Part shown: positions 35,133-43,759 of the stretch, piece by piece | How positions within the stretch are numbered: the stretch's first letter is position 1 | Layout of the letters: the number at the start of each line of letters is the position of its first letter | Assembly (NCBI RefSeq): GCF_002302565.1 | Contig: NZ_CP022382.1 | Location: forward strand, 2,155,001 to 2,219,000 | DNA: 64,000 nt | Direction: 5' to 3' | Source: Capnocytophaga canimorsus | GTDB taxonomy: Bacteria > Bacteroidota > Bacteroidia > Flavobacteriales > Flavobacteriaceae | Translations under genes and position numbers: made by a program | The notes under the pieces: model-generated | What the model saw: the letters and a program-made list of their open reading frames with translations, nothing else | Told to the model about the DNA's origin: nothing | The model's database searches: none

Positions 35133-35720
35133 ATGGAAAAAAAATATTATTTACGGAGGAGGATTATCTATATTCATCTGTTTATATCGTTTTTGACAGT
35201 TTTAGGAGAATCTTTTTCGGGATTTAAAAACACCTTGATGGCATATCATTCGTTAAATTTTCAAAAGAATTTTGTACGAAAAAAATTTTATTACATAGAA
35301 AATAAATCATATTCAACAAAATCAACTGCTTATTACTTATATGGCATTATAGAAGATGACTTACCAAATGATTTTGAGGTAACTAATGATTTTTTTTCAC
35401 CAGATAATTATGATTTAAGAAAGAAATTGGTTGAAAAATATGAGGGAATTTTAAAGATTTTTGTGGCAGGAGATAGGTATGGACAATTTTTTGAAGAAGA
35501 TGAACAAGGAAGGACATATATAAATGTTTGGTACAATCCAAAAGTGAAAGAAGTGTATTCCATAAACCATACGGGAATTGATTATAATGGACTTTTATGG
35601 CACTTAGTTTTTACAATTTGGATAATCCCTGAAATTTGGTATTTAGTCATTTTAAGACGAAGAGAACAGCGAGAAAAATTATTGGAAAAAAGTAATAATG
35701 ATGGTGATTTAAAAAGTTAA
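35133..35720 (+). CDS. Hypothetical membrane protein with two transmembrane segments
   Basis: The 195-residue protein has a basic start (MEKKYYLRRRIIYIH), one hydrophobic segment near residues 12-28, a central extracytoplasmic-type domain (TAYYLYGIIEDDLPNDFEV, FVAGDRYGQFFEEDEQGRTYINVWYNP) and a second membrane segment near 156-172 followed by a charged tail. No family is recognised. Its upstream neighbour is truncated and the surrounding sequence is very AT-rich, so this is probably an accessory patch. Whether it is still expressed is unclear: no promoter of its own was found. Confidence 0.6.
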   Translation: MEKKYYLRRRIIYIHLFISFLTVLGESFSGFKNTLMAYHSLNFQKNFVRKKFYYIENKSYSTKSTAYYLYGIIEDDLPNDFEVTNDFFSPDNYDLRKKLVEKYEGILKIFVAGDRYGQFFEEDEQGRTYINVWYNPKVKEVYSINHTGIDYNGLLWHLVFTIWIIPEIWYLVILRRREQREKLLEKSNNDGDLKS

Positions 35721-35832
35721 AAGAGACTATTTTTTACCAAAGAATTGTTTTTTATATCTGCAATCAGAAATAAACTTGTACTAACAGCTAATTATGAAAT
35801 TTAAAACTTACCCTTTTGAATATCCTTTAAAA

Positions 35833-35861
35833 AATAACTCACTGTTTTACAGTGAGTTATT
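35833..35861 (-). terminator. Terminator after tRNA-Arg
   Basis: The perfect arms AATAACTCACTG and CAGTGAGTTATT have a 5-base loop. Read on the minus strand a T-run follows. It would end the yqeY-tRNA transcript and also block entry from the other side. Confidence 0.85.
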
Positions 35862-35871
35862 TTGTGTTTTG

Positions 35872-35945
35872 TGACCGCGAGAGGATTCGAACCCCTAACC
35901 CTCAGAGCCGAAATCTGATATTCTATCCAGTTGAACTACGCGGCC
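35872..35945 (-). tRNA. tRNA-Arg (anticodon UCG)
   Basis: The 74-base gene folds into a cloverleaf. The acceptor arms GGCCGCG and CGCGGTC pair with one G-U. The anticodon stem TCAGA/TCTGA encloses loop TTTCGGC, giving anticodon TCG. The T arm contains GGTTCGAATCC, and the discriminator base is A. The 3' CCA is not encoded. It lies 11 bases after yqeY on the same strand, so it is probably co-transcribed with it. Confidence 0.93.
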
Positions 35946-35956
35946 TTTATTTGTTG

Positions 35957-36406
35957 TTATGACAATAATTTTTTTACAATGGTCGAAATGGCTTTCCCGT
36001 CAGCTTTACCAGCCAATTGAGCCGTAGCTTGAGCCATTACCTTACCCATATCTTTCATTCCAGAAGCGCCTAATGAAGTAATTACTTGAGTAACTTCAGC
36101 TTCAATTTCAGCCTCAGAAAGTTGCTTGGGCAAGAATTTTTCAATAACAGCGGCTTGAGCTAATTCGGGTTGAGCCAAATCTTCCCTACCTTGTTCTTTG
36201 TATAGTGAAGCACTGTCTTTACGTTGTTTGACTAACTTTTGGAGGAGTTTCATCTCGTCGGCTTCAGAGAGCTCTTCTGAGGCTCCCGATTCTGTTTTCG
36301 CTAATAAAATTACCGATTTTATTGCTCGTAAAGCTTCTAAAGAAACTGTATCTTTAGCTTTCATAGCAACTTTTAAGGCTTCCATTATTTCTGCTTGTAA
36401 ACTCAT
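35957..36406 (-). CDS. GatB/YqeY domain protein
   Basis: With the start at 36406 (MSLQAEIMEALKVAMKAKD) the protein has 149 residues. It contains LEALRAIKSVILLAKTE, KLVKQRKDSASLYKEQGREDLAQPELAQAAVIEKFLPKQLSE and MGKVMAQATAQLAGKADGKAISTIVKKLL, the complete YqeY fold seen at the C-terminus of the amidotransferase subunit GatB. Free YqeY proteins are thought to bind tRNA or assist tRNA-dependent amidation, without firm proof. The tRNA-Arg gene follows directly. Sixteen upstream in-frame codons overlap the promoter and are rejected. Confidence 0.92.
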   Translation of the reverse strand: MSLQAEIMEALKVAMKAKDTVSLEALRAIKSVILLAKTESGASEELSEADEMKLLQKLVKQRKDSASLYKEQGREDLAQPELAQAAVIEKFLPKQLSEAEIEAEVTQVITSLGASGMKDMGKVMAQATAQLAGKADGKAISTIVKKLLS

Positions 36407-36428
36407 ACTCTCTTTTTCTTTCGAAATG

Positions 36429-36436
36429 CAAAGATA
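36429..36436 (-). promoter_or_regulatory. -7 element for yqeY-tRNA-Arg
   Basis: Read on the minus strand this is TATCTTTG, 23 bases before the ATG at 36406. Confidence 0.6.
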
Positions 36437-36648
36437 TAAAAACTTTAAAAACAAGTTTGTATTTCTTTGAGTTTTTTTACCTGAAATTTTCTTTATAATT
36501 AAAATCTTTTATGTAATGGTCTGATTATTATTCTAATGATTTTCTTATTTAAAATTGAAGGGCTTTGTCACTTTTCATAATCAAAAAAAATCATTAAATT
36601 GCATTGCTATTTGAATAATAGTTTTCACATTTTTTTTATTTAAACACA

Positions 36649-37662
36649 ATGTATATGTATCGTTCCAAAATTAGAGGATTAGGATTTTATGTTCCTGAAA
36701 ATATAGTAACTAACGATGATTTGTCTAAGATAATCGACACCAGTGATGCTTGGATTCAAGAGCGTACCGGAATACAGCAACGACATCATATCATTAGAGG
36801 GCAAGATACAACTGCTTCGATGGGTGTTAAGGCAGCCGAAAAAGCCATTGAACACGCTGGAATTCAGAAGGAAGAAATAGATTTTATTATTTTTGCTACT
36901 TTAAGTCCTGACTATTATTTTCCAGGTTCAGGAGTTTTGGTACAGAAAGAATTAGGCTTAAAAACCGTAGGAGCTTTAGATGTTCGCAATCAGTGTTCTG
37001 GGTTTATTTATGCCCTTTCTATAGCCGATCAATATATAAAAACAGGGATGTACAAAAATATTTTGGTGATTGGGTCGGAATCACAATCTCCAGGGTTGGA
37101 TATGACCACAAGAGGGCGTAACGTTTCCGTTATTTTTGGTGATGGTGCAGGAGCTGCACTTGTTTCCAGAGAAGATAATCCTCAAAAAGGAATACTCTCT
37201 ACACATTTACACAGCGAGGGCGCTCACGCAGAAGAGTTGACTATGATTTCCCCAGGAATGGGAAAACGTTGGGTTACTGATATTGTAGCTCAAAATGATC
37301 CACAAGACACAAGTTATTTTCCGTATATGAATGGGCAATATGTTTTTAAACACGCTGTAATACGATTTAGTGAGGTTATCAATGAGGGCTTACAAGCCAA
37401 CGGATTATCTTCTTCTGATATTGATATGCTCATTCCACATCAAGCTAATTTGCGTATATCGCAATTTATACAACAAAAATTTGGACTTTCTGATCATCAG
37501 GTGTTTAACAACATTTCGAAATACGGAAATACCACAGCGGCTTCTATACCCATTGCCTTGACCGAAGCTGTACAAGAAGGCAAAATAAAAGATGGCGATT
37601 TGGTTGTGTTAGCTGCTTTTGGTAGTGGATTCACTTGGGGAAGCGCAATCATTAGGTGGTAA
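36649..37662 (+). CDS. 3-oxoacyl-ACP synthase III (FabH-like)
   Basis: The 337-residue protein has the KAS III catalytic triad Cys116 (NQCSGF), His264 (IPHQANLRI) and Asn294 (KYGNTTAAS), and IKDGDLVVLAAFGSGFTWGSAIIRW at the end. KAS III enzymes start fatty acid synthesis by joining an acyl-CoA to malonyl-ACP. It is not next to other fab genes (no plsX or rpmF), so it may be a second FabH copy or serve a special acyl chain. Start: ATG at 36649; the alternative ATG at 36655 differs by two residues. Confidence 0.88.
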   Translation: MYMYRSKIRGLGFYVPENIVTNDDLSKIIDTSDAWIQERTGIQQRHHIIRGQDTTASMGVKAAEKAIEHAGIQKEEIDFIIFATLSPDYYFPGSGVLVQKELGLKTVGALDVRNQCSGFIYALSIADQYIKTGMYKNILVIGSESQSPGLDMTTRGRNVSVIFGDGAGAALVSREDNPQKGILSTHLHSEGAHAEELTMISPGMGKRWVTDIVAQNDPQDTSYFPYMNGQYVFKHAVIRFSEVINEGLQANGLSSSDIDMLIPHQANLRISQFIQQKFGLSDHQVFNNISKYGNTTAASIPIALTEAVQEGKIKDGDLVVLAAFGSGFTWGSAIIRW

Positions 37663-37665
37663 AAC

Positions 37666-37701
37666 AAAAAGAGGTTTATGAAAAAACATAAACCTCTTTT
37701 T
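37666..37701. terminator. Bidirectional terminator between fabH-like gene and rimO
   Basis: The perfect arms AAAAAGAGGTTTATG (37666-37680) and CATAAACCTCTTTTT (37687-37701) separate the two convergent genes. Confidence 0.9.
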
Positions 37702-37707
37702 AATGTT

Positions 37708-39012
37708 TTATTTTACAGGTTCTCCGTACAAATCATAATCGGCGGCATCTGTAATTTTTACATTTACAAAATCACCTGTTTTGACGTAGTGCTTCGAAGC
37801 GTCAATAAGTACTTCATTATCTACATCAGGGGAATCAAATTCGGTACGTCCAACAAAGTATTGTCCCTCTTTTCTATCAATTAAACAGCGAAAAATTTTA
37901 CCTATTTTCTCCTGATTCAATTCCCAAGAAATTTGAGATTGAATTTCCATAATTTCGTTGGCACGTTGTTGCTTCACTTGCTCAGGAACATTGTCTTCTA
38001 GTTGGTAAGCCGTGGTGTTCTCTTCGTGGCTGTATGTGAAACATCCTAAACGTTCAAAACGAGTTGTTTTTACAAAGTTTTTCAAAGTCTCGAAATCTTC
38101 TTCAGTTTCTCCTGGGTATCCTACGATTAGAGTGGTACGAATAGCCATTTGAGGTACTTTTTCTCGGAATTCTTGTAAGAGTTTGGTGGTTTTCTCTTGA
38201 GTTGTTCCGCGTTTCATACTTTTCAGGATAGGGTCTGAAATATGTTGAAGAGGAATATCAATGTAATTGCAAATTTTGGGTTCTACTTTCATTACCTCTA
38301 ATACATCTTTCGGGAACCCCGTTGGGAAGGCGTAATGTAACCGAATCCACTCAATTCCTTCTACTTTTACCAAAGCGCGTAGTAGATCGGCAAGTTTTCG
38401 CTCTTTGTAAAGGTCTAATCCGTAATACGTTAAGTCTTGAGCGATGAGGATGAGTTCTTTAACGCCTTTTTGAGCTAATTTTTCGGCTTCGATAACCAAA
38501 TCTTCAATAGGGGTGCTTCTGTGCTTTCCGCGCATTAGTGGAATGGCACAAAAGCTACAAGGGCGATCGCATCCTTCAGCTATTTTTAGATAAGCGTAGT
38601 TTTTCGGGGTGGTTGTAAGCCGTTCACCGATGAGTTCGTGTTTATAATCTGCTCCTAAAGCTTTTAGTAATGATGGAAGCTCGGTAGTGCCAAAATATTG
38701 GTCAACATTCGGAATTTCTTTCTGCAAATCGGGTCTATAACGTTCGCTTAAACAACCTGTTACAAATACTTTATCTACAATTCCTGCCTCTTTTTTTTCT
38801 ACATATTCCAAAATGGTATTTATGCTTTCCTCTTTGGCACTTCCGATGAAACCGCAAGTATTGATAACTACTATGTTACCTTTTTCTTCGTGAACAACTT
38901 CTTTGCCACTTGCTTTAAGTTGCCCCATAAGCACTTCGCTGTCGTAAACGTTTTTGGAGCATCCCAAAGTAACTACGTTGATTTTATTTTTTTTGATGGA
39001 TTTTGTTCGCAT
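37708..39012 (-). CDS. rimO: Ribosomal protein S12 methylthiotransferase RimO
   Basis: RimO adds a methylthio group to an aspartate of ribosomal protein S12. The 434-residue protein has the N-terminal MTTase domain with its cluster cysteines (LGCSKN with Cys18, INTCGFIGSA, VTGCLSERY), the radical SAM motif GCDRPCSFCAIPLMRG and a C-terminal TRAM domain (FRCLIDRKEGQYFVGRTEFDSPDVDNEVLI). The S-K-N-x-x-D-S-E opening and the spacing of the cysteines favour RimO over MiaB. It is monocistronic. Confidence 0.95.
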   Translation of the reverse strand: MRTKSIKKNKINVVTLGCSKNVYDSEVLMGQLKASGKEVVHEEKGNIVVINTCGFIGSAKEESINTILEYVEKKEAGIVDKVFVTGCLSERYRPDLQKEIPNVDQYFGTTELPSLLKALGADYKHELIGERLTTTPKNYAYLKIAEGCDRPCSFCAIPLMRGKHRSTPIEDLVIEAEKLAQKGVKELILIAQDLTYYGLDLYKERKLADLLRALVKVEGIEWIRLHYAFPTGFPKDVLEVMKVEPKICNYIDIPLQHISDPILKSMKRGTTQEKTTKLLQEFREKVPQMAIRTTLIVGYPGETEEDFETLKNFVKTTRFERLGCFTYSHEENTTAYQLEDNVPEQVKQQRANEIMEIQSQISWELNQEKIGKIFRCLIDRKEGQYFVGRTEFDSPDVDNEVLIDASKHYVKTGDFVNVKITDAADYDLYGEPVK

Positions 39013-39031
39013 AATAATTGATTTGCCGTTG

Positions 39032-39039
39032 CAAAGATA
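39032..39039 (-). promoter_or_regulatory. -7 element for rimO
   Basis: Read on the minus strand this is TATCTTTG, 20 bases before the ATG at 39012. Confidence 0.6.
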
Positions 39040-39197
39040 GCTTTAAAATGAAAATTATTACGAAAATTAGAAATTTTTACCAATAAATAAGGTTTTAAAA
39101 ATAGATTTCTTTTTTTATTAAATATTGATTTTTAGATATTTACATTCTTTTGGTTTTGAATAAATATTTGTAAATTGATATCTTATTGATTTTTTAG

Positions 39198-39205
39198 TAT
39201 CTTTG
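39198..39205 (+). promoter_or_regulatory. -7 element for thrS-infC-rpmI-rplT
   Basis: TATCTTTG with a TTG at 39175-39177, 20 bases upstream. It lies 33 bases before the ATG at 39239, so the leader is short and no thrS-type leader control is seen. Confidence 0.65.
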
Positions 39206-39238
39206 CCAGTCTATATAGTAAAAAACAATTATTGCAAT

Positions 39239-41179
39239 ATGATTAAAATTACGCTACCAGATGGTTCGGTTAAGGAAGTTGCTAAAGGAACAACTCCTTA
39301 TGAAGTTGCTTTGAGCATTAGTGAAGGGTTGGCAAGAAATATATTGTCAGCAAGTTACGATGGAAAAACGATTGAAACGACGACCCCCCTGACCACCGAT
39401 GGAAGTTTAGTTTTATACACTTGGAATGATGCTGAGGGCAAAAAAGCATTTTGGCATTCGTCTGCCCATATTTTGGCTCAAGCTTTGGAAGAAACTTTTT
39501 CGGGTATCAAATTGACTATCGGTCCTGCTATTGATAACGGATTCTATTATGATGTAGACTTTGGACAACATAGCTTTTCTGAAAAAGATATTCCAGAAAT
39601 TGAGAAGAAAATGCTTGAAATTGCCAAAGGAAAGCATACTTTTTCGATGCGTTCTGTAAGTAAAAGAGAAGCATTAGAGCTTTACAAAGAAAATCCATAT
39701 AAAACAGAATTGATTGAAAATCTGGAAGATGGCTCAATTACATTCTGTGATCATTCCACTTTTACAGATCTTTGCCGTGGCGGGCATTTGCCTAATACGG
39801 GTTTTGTAAAAGCGGTGAAAATATTGAGTATCGCAGGAGCGTATTGGCGTGGTGATGAAAAAAACAAACAGCTAACACGTGTTTACGGAATTTCGTTCCC
39901 AAAACAGAAAGATTTAACGGAATATTTAGCCCTTTTGGAAGAAGCTAAAAAGAGAGACCACAGAAAATTAGGCAAAGAGTTAGAATTGTTTACTTTTTCA
40001 AATAAGGTTGGGCAAGGGCTTCCGTTGTGGTTACCCAAAGGAGCAGCACTTCGTGAGCGTTTAGAACAATTCTTGCGGAAAGCACAAAAACAAGCTGGAT
40101 ATGAGCAAGTTGTTTCTCCTCATATTGGGCATAAAGATTTGTATGTAACTTCAGGGCATTGGGAAAAATATGGTAAAGATAGTTTTCAACCTATTGCAAC
40201 GCCTAATGAAGGTGAAGAATATTTACTAAAACCGATGAACTGTCCGCATCACTGCGAAATTTACAATTCAAAACCTTGGAGTTATCGCGATTTGCCTAAG
40301 CGTTTTGCTGAGTTTGGAACGGTGTATCGTTACGAGCAAAGTGGTGAACTTCACGGACTTACTCGGGTACGTTGCTTCACTCAAGACGATGCCCACATTT
40401 TTTGTACACCAGAACAATTGGACGAAGAGTTTAAAAATGTGATTGACTTGGTATTGTATGTATTTGGTTCGCTTGGTTTTGAGAATTTTACAGCACAAGT
40501 ATCGTTGCGTGACCCCGAAAATCCAGCTAAATACATTGGTTCCGATGAAAATTGGCAAAAAGCAGAACAGGCAATTATCAACGCAGCTAAAGAAAAAGGG
40601 TTGAATTACGTGATTGAAACAGGCGAAGCGGCTTTCTACGGACCTAAGTTAGACTTTATGGTGAAAGATGCTTTGGGAAGAAGTTGGCAGCTTGGAACAA
40701 TCCAAGTAGATTATAACTTGCCAGAGCGTTTCGATTTGTGGTATAAAGGTTCTGATAATGAATTGCATAGGCCTGTTATGATACACCGAGCACCTTTCGG
40801 AAGTATGGAGCGTTTTGTGGCGATTTTGCTGGAGCATACAGCGGGTAATTTCCCACTTTGGTTGATGCCAAATCAGGCGATAATTCTTTCTTTGAGTGAA
40901 AAATATGAAAAATATGCTCAAAAAGTTTTGAATTTGTTAGAAAATTTCGAAATTCGCACACTGATTGATAATCGTAATGAAACCATTGGCAAAAAAATCC
41001 GTGAGGCGGAAACTCAAAAAATTCCGTTTATGCTGATTGTGGGTGAAAATGAGGAAAAAGAAGCTACAGTTTCTGTCAGAAAGCACGGAGGAGAAAGCTT
41101 AGGAAGTATTTCTGTTGAAGCTTTTGTTAAAATTGTTCAAACAGAGATTGATAAAAGTATTAAGAAATTCAAATCATAA
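39239..41179 (+). CDS. thrS: Threonyl-tRNA synthetase
   Basis: With the start at 39239 ([17 protein letters not shown]) the protein has 646 residues, the normal size. An N-terminal TGS domain is followed by the editing domain ([37 protein letters not shown]), the class II core ([12 protein letters not shown] with its zinc ligands, [37 protein letters not shown]) and the anticodon domain. It charges tRNA-Thr. Twelve upstream in-frame codons lie in the promoter and are rejected. It heads the operon with infC, rpmI and rplT. Confidence 0.97.
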   Translation: MIKITLPDGSVKEVAKGTTPYEVALSISEGLARNILSASYDGKTIETTTPLTTDGSLVLYTWNDAEGKKAFWHSSAHILAQALEETFSGIKLTIGPAIDNGFYYDVDFGQHSFSEKDIPEIEKKMLEIAKGKHTFSMRSVSKREALELYKENPYKTELIENLEDGSITFCDHSTFTDLCRGGHLPNTGFVKAVKILSIAGAYWRGDEKNKQLTRVYGISFPKQKDLTEYLALLEEAKKRDHRKLGKELELFTFSNKVGQGLPLWLPKGAALRERLEQFLRKAQKQAGYEQVVSPHIGHKDLYVTSGHWEKYGKDSFQPIATPNEGEEYLLKPMNCPHHCEIYNSKPWSYRDLPKRFAEFGTVYRYEQSGELHGLTRVRCFTQDDAHIFCTPEQLDEEFKNVIDLVLYVFGSLGFENFTAQVSLRDPENPAKYIGSDENWQKAEQAIINAAKEKGLNYVIETGEAAFYGPKLDFMVKDALGRSWQLGTIQVDYNLPERFDLWYKGSDNELHRPVMIHRAPFGSMERFVAILLEHTAGNFPLWLMPNQAIILSLSEKYEKYAQKVLNLLENFEIRTLIDNRNETIGKKIREAETQKIPFMLIVGENEEKEATVSVRKHGGESLGSISVEAFVKIVQTEIDKSIKKFKS

Positions 41180-41234
41180 AGCATTGTTGCTTTTGGTTTG
41201 TAGTGAAAGAAAAATAATCAAAAAATAAATAGCT

Positions 41235-41783
41235 ATTAGTAAGAAAGTTAACACTCCGGGTAGAGATGACAAACAACCTCACCGAATAAATAGAGATATT
41301 CGAGTTGCAGAGGTGCGTTTGGTTGGGGATAACGTTGAAATGGGCGTATATCCGATACAAAAAGCATTAAAAATTGCTGAAGAATTAGAGTTGGATTTGG
41401 TGGAAATTTCACCCAATGCAGTCCCACCTGTTTGTAAAGTGATTGATTATAAAAAATTTCTTTACGAGCAGAAAAAACGTGAAAAGGAAATAAAATCCAA
41501 AGCTACTAAAGTGGTTATCAAAGAGATTCGATTCGGACCTCAAACCGATGAACACGATTATGAGTTTAAGAAAAAACACGGTGAAAAATTCTTAAAAGAA
41601 GGTGCTAAAGTGAAAGCTTACGTCTTCTTTAAAGGACGTTCTATCATTTATAAAGATCAAGGAGAAATACTTTTATTGCGTCTAGCAACCGACTTGGAAG
41701 AGTTCGGAAAGGTGGAACAAATGCCAAAATTGGAGGGTAAAAGAATGACAATGTTTATCGCTCCCTTGTCTAAGAAGAAATAA
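41235..41783 (+). CDS. infC: Translation initiation factor IF-3, ATT start
   Basis: IF-3 controls start-codon choice and ribosome splitting. Reading upstream of the first GTG (41313), the IF-3 reading frame continues through the expected N-terminal region ([20 protein letters not shown]) to ATT at 41235, just after an in-frame stop. No ATG, GTG or TTG is available there. ATT is the classic infC initiator that lets IF-3 limit its own synthesis, so I choose it; the protein is then 182 residues. The C-terminal blocks [21 protein letters not shown] and [12 protein letters not shown] are typical. thrS ends 55 bases upstream and rpmI follows. Confidence 0.9.
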   Translation: MSKKVNTPGRDDKQPHRINRDIRVAEVRLVGDNVEMGVYPIQKALKIAEELELDLVEISPNAVPPVCKVIDYKKFLYEQKKREKEIKSKATKVVIKEIRFGPQTDEHDYEFKKKHGEKFLKEGAKVKAYVFFKGRSIIYKDQGEILLLRLATDLEEFGKVEQMPKLEGKRMTMFIAPLSKKK

Positions 41784-41855
41784 AGTTGTACTTTTGCCGT
41801 CGCTTTTTAAAAAAGTAAGTAAATCGAAATAATATCCAATAAATTAAGAAGCAAA

Positions 41856-42053
41856 ATGCCAAAAATTAAAACTAAATCTGGAGCAAAAAAGCGTTTTAAG
41901 CTTACTGGTTCAGGAAAAATCAAAAGGAAGCACGCTTACAAAAGCCACATTTTGACTAAAAAATCAACAAAACGTAAGCTAAAATTAACGCATACAACTC
42001 TGGTACATCAGCACGATGAAAACAGTATCAAGGAACAATTAGGTTTAAAATAA
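41856..42053 (+). CDS. rpmI: Ribosomal protein L35
   Basis: The 65-residue, very basic protein matches L35 ([33 protein letters not shown]). It is part of the large ribosomal subunit. The order infC-rpmI-rplT is conserved across bacteria. Confidence 0.97.
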   Translation: MPKIKTKSGAKKRFKLTGSGKIKRKHAYKSHILTKKSTKRKLKLTHTTLVHQHDENSIKEQLGLK

Positions 42054-42070
42054 CATTTTTGTTCTTGATT

Positions 42071-42161
42071 TTGAGTATTTCAAAGCAGTTTTGCTTTTAG
42101 CTCAAAAGGTAATTCAATAACCCTGGAGTGGGCTCATTCAAAAGATTCATTCAAAAATGAA
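42071..42161 (+). promoter_or_regulatory. Hairpins between rpmI and rplT
   Basis: The 134-base spacer can form TTGAG...CTCAA (42071-42105) enclosing AAAGCA-GTTT-TGCTTT (42082-42097), and a second hairpin TTCATT-CAAA-AATGAA (42146-42161). L20 regulates its own operon in other bacteria by binding mRNA structures, and a leader of this kind would suit that. No strong match to a known L20 site is claimed. Confidence 0.3.
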
Positions 42162-42187
42162 CGCCTACTACAAAAAATTAAAAATTT

Positions 42188-42532
42188 ATGCCAAGATCAG
42201 TAAATGCAGTAGCTCGTAGAGCTCGTAGAAAAAAAATAATGAAGCAAGCCAAAGGCTTCTTTGGTCGCAGAAAAAACGTTTGGACGGTAGCTAAGAATGC
42301 TGTTGAAAAAGCAATGCAATATGCTTACAGAGACCGCCGTAATAAAAAGAGAACATTCCGTGCTTTGTGGATTGCGCGTATCAACGCAGGAGCAAGACTT
42401 CACGGATTGTCATACTCTCAATTTATGGGGAAACTAAAAGCAAATCACATTGAACTTAACAGAAAAGTTTTAGCTGATTTAGCAATGAATCATCCAGAAG
42501 CTTTCAAAGCTATTGTAGAAAAAGTAAAATAA
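42188..42532 (+). CDS. rplT: Ribosomal protein L20
   Basis: The 114-residue protein matches L20 ([72 protein letters not shown]). It binds 23S rRNA early in large-subunit assembly and often represses its own operon. It is the last gene of the thrS-infC-rpmI-rplT operon and is followed by a terminator. Confidence 0.97.
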   Translation: MPRSVNAVARRARRKKIMKQAKGFFGRRKNVWTVAKNAVEKAMQYAYRDRRNKKRTFRALWIARINAGARLHGLSYSQFMGKLKANHIELNRKVLADLAMNHPEAFKAIVEKVK

Positions 42533-42562
42533 ACGTTTAATTAAGATATTATTTCGATAAAA

Positions 42563-42592
42563 AAAAAGCTACCTTTTTAGGGTAGCTTTTTT
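42563..42592. terminator. Bidirectional terminator between rplT and the aromatic operon
   Basis: The arms AAAAAGCTACC (42563-42573) and GGTAGCTTTTTT (42581-42592) end both the ribosomal operon and the convergent Phe/Tyr operon. Confidence 0.9.
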
Positions 42593-42594
42593 AA

Positions 42595-43686
42595 TTATCC
42601 CTTTATAATTCTCTCTTGTCGGTTGATAGATTCTTGATGGATAGCTTTGAACAGGTGTGTTACGAATTCTTCACTGAGTCCGCGTTGTTGTCCTTCCAAA
42701 ATCATTTTTCCTAAAAGGGCATACCAACGTGAATTTTGAAGTACAGCAACGTTCTTCTCCTTTTTAAGTTTTCCAATATTATCTGAAGCGGTCATTCTCT
42801 TTTTTAGTAAATCAAGAAGTTGGTCGTCTAAAAGATCAATTTTTGAACGCAATTCGCTAAGCTGACTTTGGTAATCTTCTTCCGAGGTGGTTTGTTTACG
42901 AATTCGCAAATCTTTCATTATCTGAACTAAAGTTTCGGGGGTAACTTGCTGAGCAGCATCGCTCCACGCTTGGTCGGGCGAAATATGCGTTTCAATCATT
43001 AAGCCGTCAAAATTTAGGTCGAGAGCGGTTTGCGAAACGTCAAAAATCATATCACGTTTGCCCGTAATGTGTGAAGGGTCGCAGATGAGCGGTAATTCTG
43101 GAAATTTATTTTGAAGTTCGATAACTAACTGCCATTCAGGAATATTTCGGTATTTTGTCTTTTCATAAGTAGAAAAACCACGATGAATGACGCCCAGATT
43201 TTTGATTCCCGCTCGTTGCAGACGCTCCAAAGCTCCAATCCAAAGTGGCAAATCAGGGTTTACAGGATTTTTTACCAAAACGATTTTATCGGTATTTTTC
43301 AACTCGTCGGCAATTTCCTGAATGATAAACGGACTTACAGTAGAACGAGCTCCAATCCAAAGCATATCAATGTCGTGTTCCAACGCTAATTTTACGTGGT
43401 CTTTGTTGGCGACTTCGGTGGCAACTTTCATTCCTGTTTCTTCTTTTACGCGTTGTAACCACTTCAAACCCAAAGCTCCCACACCTTCAAACATTCCTGG
43501 ACGTGTACGAGGTTTCCAAATTCCTGCTCGAAAATAATTCACATCGGTATCTTTCAGTTGATGAGCAATTTTCAATACTTGTTCTTCGGTTTCGGCACTG
43601 CAAGGACCTGCAATCACCAGAGGATGTGATAATTGCAAATCAGTTAACCATTTTTTATTTTCTGTTGTTATTTCCATAGGTTTCAA
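42595..43686 (-). CDS. Bifunctional DAHP synthase / chorismate mutase
   Basis: The 363-residue protein joins a type I-beta (KDO8P-like) DAHP synthase to a C-terminal AroQ chorismate mutase. The synthase part (about 1-260) has VIAGPCSAETEEQV, YFRAGIWKPRTRPGMFEGVG, LVKNPVNPDLPLWIGALERL, CDPSHITGKRDMIFDVSQ. The mutase part (about 270-363) has LRSKIDLLDDQLLDLLKKRM and QNSRWYALLGKMILEGQQRGLSEEFVTHLF. It makes DAHP from PEP and erythrose-4-phosphate, and prephenate from chorismate. It is the last gene of the pheA-tyrA operon and so shares the Phe/Tyr attenuator. Confidence 0.95.
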   Translation of the reverse strand: MKPMEITTENKKWLTDLQLSHPLVIAGPCSAETEEQVLKIAHQLKDTDVNYFRAGIWKPRTRPGMFEGVGALGLKWLQRVKEETGMKVATEVANKDHVKLALEHDIDMLWIGARSTVSPFIIQEIADELKNTDKIVLVKNPVNPDLPLWIGALERLQRAGIKNLGVIHRGFSTYEKTKYRNIPEWQLVIELQNKFPELPLICDPSHITGKRDMIFDVSQTALDLNFDGLMIETHISPDQAWSDAAQQVTPETLVQIMKDLRIRKQTTSEEDYQSQLSELRSKIDLLDDQLLDLLKKRMTASDNIGKLKKEKNVAVLQNSRWYALLGKMILEGQQRGLSEEFVTHLFKAIHQESINRQERIIKG

Positions 43687-43759
43687 ATGTATTGTTGTTT
43701 TTGAATATTTATTTTATAATTTGAAATTCAGTTATTTATGAGTAGAGTAAAAGAAAAAT

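Noticed and set aside
34740..35945. Integrated element with att sites at tRNA-Arg
   Set aside because: No second copy of the tRNA 3' end and no integrase were found; only the truncated gene hints at past transfer.
39203..39238. N-terminal extension of ThrS from a TTG
   Set aside because: The TTG belongs to the -7 element; the TGS domain begins at the ATG at 39239.
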